Origin: an uncultured Bacteroidales bacterium
GTDB taxonomy: Bacteria > Bacteroidota > Bacteroidia > Bacteroidales > UBA932
Direction: 5' to 3'
Length of the DNA: 64,000 nt
NCBI GenBank assembly: GCA_934726455.1
Contig: CAKVDS010000003.1
Coordinates: 1 to 64,000, forward strand
Below are positions 50,269 to 58,656 of the stretch, piece by piece (the stretch's first letter is position 1; every line of letters starts with the position of its first letter). The notes under the pieces are model-generated. The model did no database searches and was not told the origin of the DNA. It was given only the letters and a program-made list of their open reading frames with translations. The position numbers and the translations under genes were made by a program.

Positions 50269-52604
50269 ACGAAAAGCCCTGCGACCAAATAGGAGAGCCA
50301 GGCACAGAAATAAGCTATAAGGCACTGGAAAATGACCATCCCGAATGCCGTCCAGCCCCCAAGTTCCCTGCGTACCGCTGCTATGGCAGCCACACATGGA
50401 GTATAGAGCAGACAGAAAGCGAGCATCGGCACGGCCGTAAGCGGCGTGAGAACAGAGGCCGCCCCGAGCACGGTAAGGGTAGAGACAACACTTTCCTTGG
50501 CGAGAAAACCGCAAATCAAAGCCGTCACTATCCGCCAGTCGCCCAAGCCGATAGGGGCAAACAGCGGAGCGATCAGCCCCGCAATGGCGGCAAGCATGCT
50601 GTCCTTGGCATCGACCAGGTTGAGCCTGAAGTCAAAGGACTGAAGAAACCAGATGACGATGGAAGCCACGAAAATCACCGTGAACGCCCTCTGCAGGAAA
50701 TCCTTGGTCTTGTCCCACAACAGATGCCCCACATTCTTGGCCCCCGGCATGCGGTAATTCGGAAGTTCAAGGACAAACGGAGCAGGCTCGCCGGAATGCG
50801 GCAACATCTTGGCGCATAGCGCTACAATCACACCGACCAGTATGGCGGAGAGGTAGAGTATCACCAGCACCAGCCCGCCGTGTCCCGGGAAAAAGGTACT
50901 GGTGAGGAACGCATAAATCGGTATCTTGGCTGAACAGCTCATGAACGGTGTGAGCAAGACCGTCATTTTCCTGTCACGCGCCGATGAAAGTGTCCGGGTC
51001 GCCATGACAGCCGGCACAGAACATCCAAAACCTATCAAAAGAGGCACGATACTGCGCCCGCTAAGCCCTATCTTACGGAGAATCTTGTCACTGACAAAGG
51101 CAACTCGCGCCATGTAACCGCTGTCTTCAAGCAAGGACAGGAAGAAGAAGAGAATCACGATGACCGGAACGAAACTGAGCACTGTCCCCACGCCTCCGAA
51201 GACACCGTCAACCACAAGTCCCCGCACGGCAGGCGCCACGTCAAGTTTCTGCATACCGGCATCGCAGGCGGCGGCTATCCAGTCTATGCCTTTCTGGAGC
51301 AGATCCTGAAGCGGAGCGCCCAGCACGTCGACCGAAAGCCAGATCACCAATGATATGACAACCAAAAAGATAGGTATAGCTGTCCACTTGCCAGTAAGCA
51401 CCTTGTCGATAGATCGGCTCCTCCTGTATTCTTTGCTCTCATGCGGCCTTACCACCGTCTTCGCGCACAACCTGCGGATGAAAGAGAAGCGCATGTCAGC
51501 CATCGCAGCGCAACGGTCAAGCCCCCTCTCCTGCTCCATCTGCACTATGATGTGCTCAATCATATCCTTCTCATTGTCAGACAGGTCAAGAGCCGAGATT
51601 ATCGCCTCGTCCCCCTCCACAATACGGCTCGCGGCAAAGCGTATCGGTATGCCAGCGCGATCAGCATGATCCTGGACAAGATGCATTATACCATGCAGGC
51701 AACGATGCACCGCTCCCCCATATTCCTTCGGATCGCAAAAATCCTGGCGGGCCGGCCTCTCCTGATATCGGGCCACATGCATGGCATGTTCCACAAGTTC
51801 CTGGATGCCCTCACCCTTGGCCGCCGAAATCGGCACAACCGGAAGACCGAGTATAGCCTCCATCTCGTTGACATTGATGGAGCCACCGTTGCCGCGGACT
51901 TCATCCATCATATTGAGAGCCAGCACCATCGGGACATCAAGTTCCATCATCTGCATAGTCAGGTAGAGGTTGCGCTCTATGTTGCTTGCGTCCACTATAT
52001 TGATGATGCCCTCAGGTTTCTGGTCAAGTATGAACTGACGGGAGACTATCTCCTCAGAGGAATAAGGGGACAGAGAATAGATGCCGGGAAGATCTGTAAC
52101 ACGAGTCAAAGGATAACCCCTTATGACCCCGTCCTTACGGTCAACGGTCACTCCCGGGAAATTGCCGACATGCTGGTTGGAACCCGTGAGTTGATTGAAA
52201 AGCGTAGTCTTGCCGCAGTTCTGGTTGCCGGCAAGGGCAAAACGGATCACGGAATCCTTGGGAAGCGCCGTCTCCTCTCCAGTGTGATACTTGCCACCCT
52301 CGCCAAGGCCAGGATGCGCCTCCTCTCCCACGTAAAGCCAATTGTCATCTCCGCAGACCGAGTTCCCGTCCCCCGGGTTCTCCACCGGTTCGATTCCTAT
52401 CCGGGCGGCATCCGCCTTGCGCAATGTAAGTGTATAACTGTCAACCAGAAGCTCCATCGGATCCCCCAAAGGAGCATATTTGGTCAGGGTCACTTCCTGC
52501 CCGGGGATCATTCCCATATCAAGAAAATGCTGCCGGAGCGCACCTTCACCGCCTACTGTCCTGATTATGGCGGTTCTGCCTATTTCAAGTTTATCAAGTG
52601 TCAT
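50265..52604 (-). CDS. feoB: Ferrous iron transporter, FeoA-FeoB fusion
   Basis: Fe(II) uptake permease, 779 aa. Residues 1-75 are a FeoA SH3-like domain (MTLDKLEIGRTAIIRTVGGEG, RQHFLDMGMIPGQEV), joined by a linker to the FeoB G domain: G1 GNQNCGKT (126-133), G3 DLPG (171-174), G4 NMMD. The membrane part has the two Gate motifs with Cys (LIGFGCSVPAVMATRTL and a later counterpart) and about 8-11 helices ending near LVAGLFV. The G1 motif has Gln/Asn where many FeoB proteins have GNPNSGKT. Start chosen at 52604 on the FeoA Met; an upstream in-frame ATG at 52685 gives an extension without family likeness. Coupled to the Cys-rich partner. Confidence 0.94.
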   Translation of the reverse strand: MTLDKLEIGRTAIIRTVGGEGALRQHFLDMGMIPGQEVTLTKYAPLGDPMELLVDSYTLTLRKADAARIGIEPVENPGDGNSVCGDDNWLYVGEEAHPGLGEGGKYHTGEETALPKDSVIRFALAGNQNCGKTTLFNQLTGSNQHVGNFPGVTVDRKDGVIRGYPLTRVTDLPGIYSLSPYSSEEIVSRQFILDQKPEGIINIVDASNIERNLYLTMQMMELDVPMVLALNMMDEVRGNGGSINVNEMEAILGLPVVPISAAKGEGIQELVEHAMHVARYQERPARQDFCDPKEYGGAVHRCLHGIMHLVQDHADRAGIPIRFAASRIVEGDEAIISALDLSDNEKDMIEHIIVQMEQERGLDRCAAMADMRFSFIRRLCAKTVVRPHESKEYRRSRSIDKVLTGKWTAIPIFLVVISLVIWLSVDVLGAPLQDLLQKGIDWIAAACDAGMQKLDVAPAVRGLVVDGVFGGVGTVLSFVPVIVILFFFLSLLEDSGYMARVAFVSDKILRKIGLSGRSIVPLLIGFGCSVPAVMATRTLSSARDRKMTVLLTPFMSCSAKIPIYAFLTSTFFPGHGGLVLVILYLSAILVGVIVALCAKMLPHSGEPAPFVLELPNYRMPGAKNVGHLLWDKTKDFLQRAFTVIFVASIVIWFLQSFDFRLNLVDAKDSMLAAIAGLIAPLFAPIGLGDWRIVTALICGFLAKESVVSTLTVLGAASVLTPLTAVPMLAFCLLYTPCVAAIAAVRRELGGWTAFGMVIFQCLIAYFCAWLSYLVAGLFV

Positions 52605-52719
52605 CTGACATCCTTTTTTCCAGAGTACAAAAATGCTCAGCCCCGGCCTCTTATACAATCCCCAAAAATGATGATTCAAGAGCACTTGGGCCGAAATCAG
52701 ATATTTTCACTCAGAAAAA

Positions 52720-52750
52720 TTTGCATTTAAATAAATTCTGCATAACTTTG
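52720..52750 (+). promoter_or_regulatory. Promoter of the tRNA-Leu gene
   Basis: TTTG (52720-52723), 19 bases, TAACTTTG (52743-52750): an exact match to the Bacteroides consensus, ending 15 bases before the tRNA. Confidence 0.8.
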
Positions 52751-52765
52751 CAGTCCCAAAGTAAT

Positions 52766-52848
52766 GCGGACGTGGTGAAATGGTAGACACGCTACTTTGA
52801 GGGGGTAGTGGGCGTTGGCCTGTGTGAGTTCGAGTCTCACCGTCCGCA
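52766..52848 (+). tRNA. tRNA-Leu (anticodon GAG)
   Basis: Acceptor stem GCGGACG pairs with CGTCCGC. The D arm contains TGGTAGACACGC. The anticodon stem CTACT/GGTAG encloses the loop TTGAGGG, giving anticodon GAG. A long variable arm, typical of class II tRNAs, and a T arm GTGAGTTCGAGTCTCAC follow. The CCA end is not encoded in full. A terminator hairpin with T tract follows at once. Confidence 0.95.
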
Positions 52849-52851
52849 CAA

Positions 52852-52882
52852 AAAGACAGTCTCTTATGAGGCTGTCTTTTTT
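52852..52882 (+). terminator. Terminator of the tRNA-Leu gene
   Basis: AAAGACAG pairs with CTGTCTTT around a 13-base loop and runs into T6. It follows the tRNA by 3 bases and points away from the convergent hemW gene. Confidence 0.85.
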
Positions 52883-52903
52883 GTGTCATGCCGGTACTAA
52901 ATG

Positions 52904-53989
52904 TCAGACGAGCTCCTCGATTATGCTGTCCGAGACGAAGAATCTGTCCTCCGGTATCCGGATACGGGCAGCAGCCGAATCTCCGGAAATCCGCACCAGA
53001 GCCCCTTCGCCGACAAGCCGCGAGACAATTTCAGGGACACATAGAGACTCCGGAATCCCGTCTGAAGTACGCAGTCCGAGCATTATACGCTCCTCCATCT
53101 CCTCCCGGGGAGACAAGACTTCTGCCGAAGCTGTCCACGCCGGAAGAGTCTGGCTGTTGGCACAGCGGGCCCGCCCGTCGAAAGAATGGGCGCCAGGCCC
53201 CAAGCCGACATAAGGCCGACGGGTCCAGTATGCCGAATTGTGGCAGGCCCTACGCCCGGGCAAAGCCCAGTTTGAAATCTCATAATGCTCGTATCCGGCA
53301 GCGGACAGCCTATCGCAGATCATAGAATACTGCGATGCGCACAAGACTTCAGAACCCTCCTCAAACTCACCCTTTCCTGCAAGAACACCAAGCGCACTTC
53401 CCTCTTCTATGCTGAGCTGATAGGCCGACACATGCTCCGGACGCCAAAGCATGATCTCCTCAAGGGTCGAGTCAAGTATATCTCCCGACAAGGCCGGGAA
53501 ACCGAAAATAAGATCCACGCTGATGTTCTCCACCCCGGATTCCCGGAGAATATCGAACGCCCTCCGGGCGCCGGACGCATCGTGACGGCGGCGCATCCAG
53601 CGCAGAATCCCGTCATCAAGCGACTGCACGCCCATGCTGACCCTGTTGACACCAAGATCAAGCAACGCCCTCACATAGCCGGCACCCTTTTCCACAATAT
53701 CCTCCGGATTGACTTCAAGCGTAAATTCACTAAAAGATCCGAGATCGAGTTCCGAGACAATACGCTCAAGTACGGCAAGAGGCAGCACCGACGGGGTGCC
53801 ACCTCCTATATACAACGTATTGAGCCCGAGAGTATCTATAATCTCCTGACGTCTGCGTCTTATCTCGGCGCAAAGCTCCGAAGAATAACTTTCAATCCGC
53901 GCCTCCCCCGCCGCTCCGCAAGCGGTCTCAGAATAGAAATCGCAGTAGATGCAGAAACTGCGGCAGAACGGGACATGGATATAGATCAT
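52904..53989 (-). CDS. hemW: Radical SAM protein HemW (coproporphyrinogen III oxidase-like heme chaperone)
   Basis: Radical SAM protein of the HemN/HemW group. The cluster motif C9-x3-C13-x2-C16 lies in IHVPFCRSFCIYCDFYS, starting right after the initiator. YIGGGTPSVL and the EVNPED block follow, then NRVSMGVQSLDD, as in HemW. 361 aa, and the lack of the longer HemN N-terminus favour HemW, which handles heme, over a true oxygen-independent coproporphyrinogen oxidase. It is convergent with the tRNA gene and starts 3 bases after the coiled-coil protein gene stop. Confidence 0.88.
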   Translation of the reverse strand: MIYIHVPFCRSFCIYCDFYSETACGAAGEARIESYSSELCAEIRRRRQEIIDTLGLNTLYIGGGTPSVLPLAVLERIVSELDLGSFSEFTLEVNPEDIVEKGAGYVRALLDLGVNRVSMGVQSLDDGILRWMRRRHDASGARRAFDILRESGVENISVDLIFGFPALSGDILDSTLEEIMLWRPEHVSAYQLSIEEGSALGVLAGKGEFEEGSEVLCASQYSMICDRLSAAGYEHYEISNWALPGRRACHNSAYWTRRPYVGLGPGAHSFDGRARCANSQTLPAWTASAEVLSPREEMEERIMLGLRTSDGIPESLCVPEIVSRLVGEGALVRISGDSAAARIRIPEDRFFVSDSIIEELV

Positions 53990-53992
53990 CCG

Positions 53993-54907
53993 CTACCTGA
54001 GCAGGAGCTCCGCAGAGCCGACCTGTCCCTGATTGGTGTAGGCCTGTACCGTGTAGACGCCCTTGTGGAAAGACGGGATGTTGTTGACATAGATACCCAT
54101 CTCAACTTCTGCGCCCTGATAGTCCACCTCTCTGGAGGCTGTGGCCTGAAGAGTCTCTTCTCCAATGGTGAATGTAGTGCCTCTGCCGTCTGTGAGAAGG
54201 TTGCCGTCAGGATCAGTCACCCTTACATATACGCGGACCGGGCCCTTAGGGGTGAGCTCGTTCTCCAGCAGACTGAGGGTAACAAGAAGTCTTGCGACCT
54301 TGCCGCTGCGGTCGGTGAGTTTATCGTTGCCGTTGTAGGCTTCAAGTTTCACTCCCCTTGCCTTGAGCACTGCACCGGCTGTCACACGGCCTGTAAGATC
54401 CTCAACCTGCTGGGACAGTTCGGCATTGAGCTTCTTGCTGGCGGCGGCCTCCTTGCGGGCACTGGCGGCTTCAGCTGTGAGCTTGTGGTTGAGGGTGTTG
54501 AGAGAGTCTATCTGCACGATGTAGCTCTTCATGATTGAGCGGAGCGTCCCGAGTTCCTTCTGGTACTGGCGGATCTTCACGCGGTTCGTGGCCTCAGTCT
54601 TCTTGACCCTCTCCACGAGTTGCGCAATCTCCTCTCTGGACGAATCCAACTGGGCGTTAATGCTATCATAATCAGAGGAAAGGCTCTCGTAGTCGTTCTG
54701 GAGCATCTGGATCTGCTCCGTGAGGTCCCTTTTCTCATCGTTAAGCTGGCCGACCAGCTTGTTCTTTGAAGTCAAAACATAGACAAGAGCGACAGCGAGC
54801 ACGACGGCTACAGCGATCATTGCGATCATCACGGTCTTGAGACCACCATTAGCCTTCTTCTCGTTTTCCTTTCGTTCAAGTCTCTCAAGTGGATCTTCTC
54901 TTTCCAT
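53993..54907 (-). CDS. Membrane-anchored coiled-coil protein of unknown function
   Basis: 304 aa. A charged cytoplasmic start (MEREDPLERLERKENEKKA) precedes one membrane helix (about 25-45, MIAMIAVAVVLAVALVYVL). A long coiled coil (about 50-165, LNDEKRDLTEQIQMLQNDYESL.. and SREEIAQLVERVKKTEA..) follows, then a beta-rich C-terminal domain (about 185-304, LLVTLSLLENELTPKGPVRVYVRVTD). The layout suggests an inner-membrane protein with a periplasmic beta domain on a stalk. I recognise no named family, though similar proteins occur in Bacteroidota. It shares a short divergent promoter region with the gene at 54969, with TATTTTTG on the minus strand near 54936-54943 as a candidate -7 box. Confidence 0.75.
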   Translation of the reverse strand: MEREDPLERLERKENEKKANGGLKTVMIAMIAVAVVLAVALVYVLTSKNKLVGQLNDEKRDLTEQIQMLQNDYESLSSDYDSINAQLDSSREEIAQLVERVKKTEATNRVKIRQYQKELGTLRSIMKSYIVQIDSLNTLNHKLTAEAASARKEAAASKKLNAELSQQVEDLTGRVTAGAVLKARGVKLEAYNGNDKLTDRSGKVARLLVTLSLLENELTPKGPVRVYVRVTDPDGNLLTDGRGTTFTIGEETLQATASREVDYQGAEVEMGIYVNNIPSFHKGVYTVQAYTNQGQVGSAELLLR

Positions 54908-54955
54908 AATCTGTCATTTTTAAATTACATCCGGCAAAAATAGCAAATATTATGC

Positions 54956-54963
54956 TACTTTTG
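54956..54963 (+). promoter_or_regulatory. -7 box directly before the gene at 54969
   Basis: TACTTTTG (TAnnTTTG), 5 bases before the ATG. No good TTTG lies at the -33 position. If real, the transcript would be almost leaderless. Confidence 0.4.
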
Positions 54964-54968
54964 CCCTT

Positions 54969-55433
54969 ATGAAATATATTGTACGATCCATAAAGTACTT
55001 CGTGTACCTCATTGTCATCTTGTCACTGATCATAGTTGTTCTTGTGTTGGCCGGCTTCGTGGAGGGCGACCTCTCGAAGATATTCGTCAACGGATATGAC
55101 TCCCTTTGGCAGATAGCTCTCATGATGGCAGTATTCGCGGCAATATATCCGCGTTTCGGATTCTCCACCCGCACCGCCCATTTCTACGGCACCCCTGAAG
55201 AAGCGGACGCAGCCCTCAAAGAAGTGATGGAGCGGCTCGGATACAAATTTGAAAAACAGGACGGAGACGATGTCTGCTACATAAAGAGGGCGCCTTTCGC
55301 CAGACTTGTCAAAATGTATGAAGACAGGGTGACGGTGAGACATATCGCCGCCGGACTGGAGCTGGAAGGCCTGACAAAAGACACGGTGAGGATAGCCGCA
55401 GGCGTGGAAGCCGCTAACCGTGAAGATGCTTAG
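54969..55433 (+). CDS. Small two-helix membrane protein, unknown
   Basis: 154 aa. Two N-terminal membrane helices (about 10-30, VYLIVILSLIIVVLVLAGF, and about 47-63, IALMMAVFAAIYPRFGF) precede a soluble domain of about 85 residues (EEADAALKEVMERLGYKFEKQDGDDVCYIKRAPFARLVKMYEDRVTVRHI, quoted in part). The soluble part looks like a small alpha/beta or PH-like domain common in uncharacterised Bacteroidota proteins. Transcribed divergently from the coiled-coil gene. Its last 20 bases overlap, tail to tail, the end of the DUF3109 gene. I cannot assign a function. Confidence 0.72.
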   Translation: MKYIVRSIKYFVYLIVILSLIIVVLVLAGFVEGDLSKIFVNGYDSLWQIALMMAVFAAIYPRFGFSTRTAHFYGTPEEADAALKEVMERLGYKFEKQDGDDVCYIKRAPFARLVKMYEDRVTVRHIAAGLELEGLTKDTVRIAAGVEAANREDA

Positions 55434-55995
55434 CAGCGGCTGCAAGAGCCTCGTAAAACTCCTCGCCGAAACGCTCAGACAAAGGCCTGCGAAGAAATTC
55501 GTAGACTCTTATATGCTCTGCGCGCCCCTTCTTGAAGGCATCAGCACATATATCCCAACGATGCAGATTGAGAGCAAGCCCTCCGCCGGTCAGACGTGTG
55601 ACCCTGATCGGATAAAGCGAGCATGACACAGGCTTCTTGAGCCCCCGCATCTCAATGGCGCAAAGGCATTCCCCTTCCGGACCGAAATGACAGTAGGCGC
55701 ATTCGCAAGAACCGTCCACAAGAGGTGTGACGATATCCCCGTCCCTGTCTATCTCGAAAAATCCCTTCTCATCGACAGCCGCCCGACCCCCTGGGCTCAT
55801 AAGATCCTTGAATTCCGGATACTCCCGCTCCACCAGATCCGGCTCGTCCTCTTCCATGGGGGCACCGCTGTCTCCTATTATGCAGCATGCCCCGCGGCAC
55901 TTGCCATAGTCGCAGGCAAAATATTCCGTCACAACATCCTCCGACACAAGGATGTCCCCAATCTGGACTATTGTCCCGAACCTTCTTTTTCCCAT
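55414..55995 (-). CDS. DUF3109-family Cys-rich protein
   Basis: 193 aa, a Bacteroidota-typical family of unknown function that probably binds a metal or iron-sulfur cluster. Conserved cysteines occur in FACDYGKCRGACCIIGDSGAP, then SCECAYCHFGPEGECLCAIE and PVSCSLYPIRV, resembling the YkgJ-type cysteine clusters. Its start overlaps the stop of the M16-like gene (TGATG), so both are on one transcript. It converges with the gene at 54969 with a 20-base overlap. Confidence 0.88.
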   Translation of the reverse strand: MGKRRFGTIVQIGDILVSEDVVTEYFACDYGKCRGACCIIGDSGAPMEEDEPDLVEREYPEFKDLMSPGGRAAVDEKGFFEIDRDGDIVTPLVDGSCECAYCHFGPEGECLCAIEMRGLKKPVSCSLYPIRVTRLTGGGLALNLHRWDICADAFKKGRAEHIRVYEFLRRPLSERFGEEFYEALAAAAKHLHG

Positions 55996-58574
55996 CAGAT
56001 TATAACATATTCCACCTCCGCACCATCACGGAGCATGCCGAGAATTTTTTTGACGCCCTCCACGCTCACGCCGCCGACAGCGGCATTGTATCCGCTGACA
56101 AGGTCTTTACCCTCGCTGTAGCGGACCAGAACCTTGTCAACAAGCGTCTCCACATTCTGGAGGTCAGCCTTGTACGAATTGAGTATCACCTCCTTATAGG
56201 CTTTCAACTCATCCGGAGAGATCTCGACATCCGAAATCGATGCAATGACCGGCCTTATGGCCTCAAGTATCTGCAGCGGGTCTGCGGCCTCCAACGAAAG
56301 CGGCAATCCGGAGCTGCGGCATGGACGGCAATTTATATACAGGGACAACCTCTCCGTCGGAAACACCTCCAGACGCTCGCTGATCTCCAGATAAGCTCCG
56401 AACGGAGCCAATGCCCGGGTGATTTCCTTGTGCAGGACAGCCTCGGCCATCTTGAACGACATGTAGTTGTCTATATTATATGGAATCGCCGCAGACATGC
56501 CCACATTGACGCCAATCTCTCCGCCACCGACAAGGCCGGCGCCAGACTCGACGATGTAAGTGACCGAACCGGACGCCAGATTGCTTGAAATGTGCGGCCG
56601 CCGGGCAAACTGCTTCTGCGTCCTGAAACCGCCAAGAGAAAGACACAACTCCTTTTTCAGAAGTTCCTCATCAAGGTCGCCGGTCAAGACCAGAAGTCCA
56701 TCATTGACCTTGGAGAAAAGCGTCTCGAAATATTGCTCGGCACGCTCTGGAAGATCATCGCCAAGATTGGAAATATATTTACGTTCAGTATAGTAGTACC
56801 CAGGACGCATAATACTGTCCATCAACGAATTGACATCGCGAGGAGAAAGAGAGCCCATGTCAATCCGCAGCTTCTCCCCAGCCTTGTAATACTCAAACTC
56901 CGACTGGTCCGGAACACGTTTGTCAGCCACCGACAGGAGTGAGCGCAGAAGCAGCTTAAGTTTTGACTTCGGCGCAATTCCGCCTATCCGCAGATCCGAG
57001 ATCCCCGCCCTGGTATTCATCGTGATCCCGTTTGCCTCAAGCATGGCACGGAAATCCGGACCGCTGAGGCCGGCAACCCCACTGAGAGCGAGCATGTCAC
57101 CGACGAACGCTGCTTCACCGCTCTTCAGACCGGGAACAGAAGCCACTCCACCACGCAACATCAGCGTATATTGGAACTCTCCCTTTATATCTGTTTTTTT
57201 GTAGAGAACCTTGACTCCGTTGGAGAATGTCCACATGCGTCCTCCCGACACCGGTTCGGCAGTGTCATTGCGCAACTTGACCTTGCCGCGCGGGACAAAC
57301 AGGCTCAGCGTATCCCCGAAATCCTCCTTATAGGCGACCTGCCCGGAATCAGAAGCGGCCCACGCGGCATCAAAACAGCCGCGCAGCATATCCTTGTCCG
57401 CTCCGTTGTCCGGAGTGTCGAAACGGAGAGCCAGATTGCTCGCTGAATCAAGAAGCGCCCCGGCAAAGGTGTTGAAAAGTTCAAGATCAAGCTCCGCAGG
57501 CAGGCTGCGCGAAGCCAGCACGCTCCCGGCCGCGGCCGGACGCTCAAGGCTGGCGCCATATAGATATGCGGACGTACACCTGGCGATGTACTCGCTGTTA
57601 TCGGTAACTCTGCCGCCCTCTTCTCTCTTGGACTCCGATATCAGACGGGACTTGGCGTCCTGATACTCGGCCTGGACTGCGCCATGCCGGTCGATGGAGG
57701 AAAGCACTGACGAGAAACGCTCCACTGCGGCATCAAGGCTGGAAGCGGAAGTATAAACCGAAAACATATAGTGTTCATCCCCTGATCCGCTCGCACTGTC
57801 CACATAGCGGAAGTCAACATCAGCCAAAGGAATGCCATGGCTGCGGAAATCTTTCTCAATACGGCGGCTCACTATGTTGCCGAGTATATCCGCATACGCC
57901 CTGCCTACCAGAGGCTGCAATGTATTCATCCTCTCGCGCGGCAGACGGGCGGCACTGTAGACCGCATGGATTGAAGCCACATCGGATGTGTTGTTGATGC
58001 TTGTCAGGAGGAGCAGAGAATCGCGTGGATTCCATACATAAGAACTCCTGCCGTCGTCACGGTGAAGCCTCGGCACGGTCATGGAAAGCAGGTTGAGCCT
58101 CTCCTTGATTTTGTCAGGCTTTATGTCGCCGCTGACCATTATGGCCTGAGGCGCCCGCGACCTTGCGGCGATGTCCATCATCATGAGGATCGTAGAGTCG
58201 GCGACACTCTGGTCGTAGACCGGCACATCGGGGAAAGAGAACAACGTGGCATCCTGGCGGGAAGAAATATATCCCGACTCCGCGTATCCGGCACCGTTGT
58301 CTGAAAGGAAGAGGTATGGCCGGCGGGATCCGAAATGCGGAAGAGAATCAAGGGCTCCACGATCCCGGGTCTCCCGGTATGCCGACTTCCTGACAAGGGC
58401 GAAATCAGCGAATCCCTTTCTGGCAGAATTTGATACCAGATAAAAATCGATGCCGTCAGGAAGTCTCCCGACCGTTATCTCTTTCGGCACGCCAAGGGAC
58501 GAAAGTGCCTGTCCGTGCATCATTGTGGAAAACATGAGCAGAATCAGGCAGGTTTTCAAAAAATGCCTCCTCAT
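55995..58574 (-). CDS. M16-peptidase-like protein lacking the zinc motif
   Basis: 859 aa from the ATG at 58574, with a signal peptide (MRRHFLKTCLILLMFSTMMHGQA). The overall layout, with a start like EITVGRLPDGIDFYLVSN and repeated alpha/beta modules including VASVPGLKSGEAAFVGDMLALSG, GDLDEELLKKELCLSLGGF and MAEAVLHKEITRALAPFGAYLEI, follows periplasmic M16 (insulinase/PqqL-type) proteins. The catalytic H-x2-E-H is absent from the N-terminal module (the region reads ETRDRGALDSLPHFGS) and I find none elsewhere, so it is probably a non-catalytic member, perhaps a chaperone or partner. It is coupled to the DUF3109 gene. The frame upstream of 58574 is open but does not extend the signal usefully. 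Confidence 0.75.
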   Translation of the reverse strand: MRRHFLKTCLILLMFSTMMHGQALSSLGVPKEITVGRLPDGIDFYLVSNSARKGFADFALVRKSAYRETRDRGALDSLPHFGSRRPYLFLSDNGAGYAESGYISSRQDATLFSFPDVPVYDQSVADSTILMMMDIAARSRAPQAIMVSGDIKPDKIKERLNLLSMTVPRLHRDDGRSSYVWNPRDSLLLLTSINNTSDVASIHAVYSAARLPRERMNTLQPLVGRAYADILGNIVSRRIEKDFRSHGIPLADVDFRYVDSASGSGDEHYMFSVYTSASSLDAAVERFSSVLSSIDRHGAVQAEYQDAKSRLISESKREEGGRVTDNSEYIARCTSAYLYGASLERPAAAGSVLASRSLPAELDLELFNTFAGALLDSASNLALRFDTPDNGADKDMLRGCFDAAWAASDSGQVAYKEDFGDTLSLFVPRGKVKLRNDTAEPVSGGRMWTFSNGVKVLYKKTDIKGEFQYTLMLRGGVASVPGLKSGEAAFVGDMLALSGVAGLSGPDFRAMLEANGITMNTRAGISDLRIGGIAPKSKLKLLLRSLLSVADKRVPDQSEFEYYKAGEKLRIDMGSLSPRDVNSLMDSIMRPGYYYTERKYISNLGDDLPERAEQYFETLFSKVNDGLLVLTGDLDEELLKKELCLSLGGFRTQKQFARRPHISSNLASGSVTYIVESGAGLVGGGEIGVNVGMSAAIPYNIDNYMSFKMAEAVLHKEITRALAPFGAYLEISERLEVFPTERLSLYINCRPCRSSGLPLSLEAADPLQILEAIRPVIASISDVEISPDELKAYKEVILNSYKADLQNVETLVDKVLVRYSEGKDLVSGYNAAVGGVSVEGVKKILGMLRDGAEVEYVII

Positions 58575-58589
58575 AATAATAAGCTTATC

Positions 58590-58621
58590 TTTACAAAAAT
58601 AGGACATTTTTATTATATTTG
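58590..58621 (+). promoter_or_regulatory. Promoter of the TPR gene
   Basis: TTTA (58590-58593), 20 bases, TATATTTG (58614-58621), 35 bases before the ATG at 58657. It lies just upstream of the start of the divergent M16-like gene. Confidence 0.65.
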
Positions 58622-58656
58622 TGCTGTTGGAAAACAATTAAAATCACAATACGATT

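Noticed and set aside
50269..50514. Longer version of the Cys-rich protein gene
   Set aside because: The extension is an alternative frame of feoB; the ATGA overlap at 50265-50268 and the membrane-helix start define the short gene.
51441..52730. Plus-strand open frame of 429 codons
   Set aside because: Antisense to feoB, which carries all expected GTPase and gate motifs.
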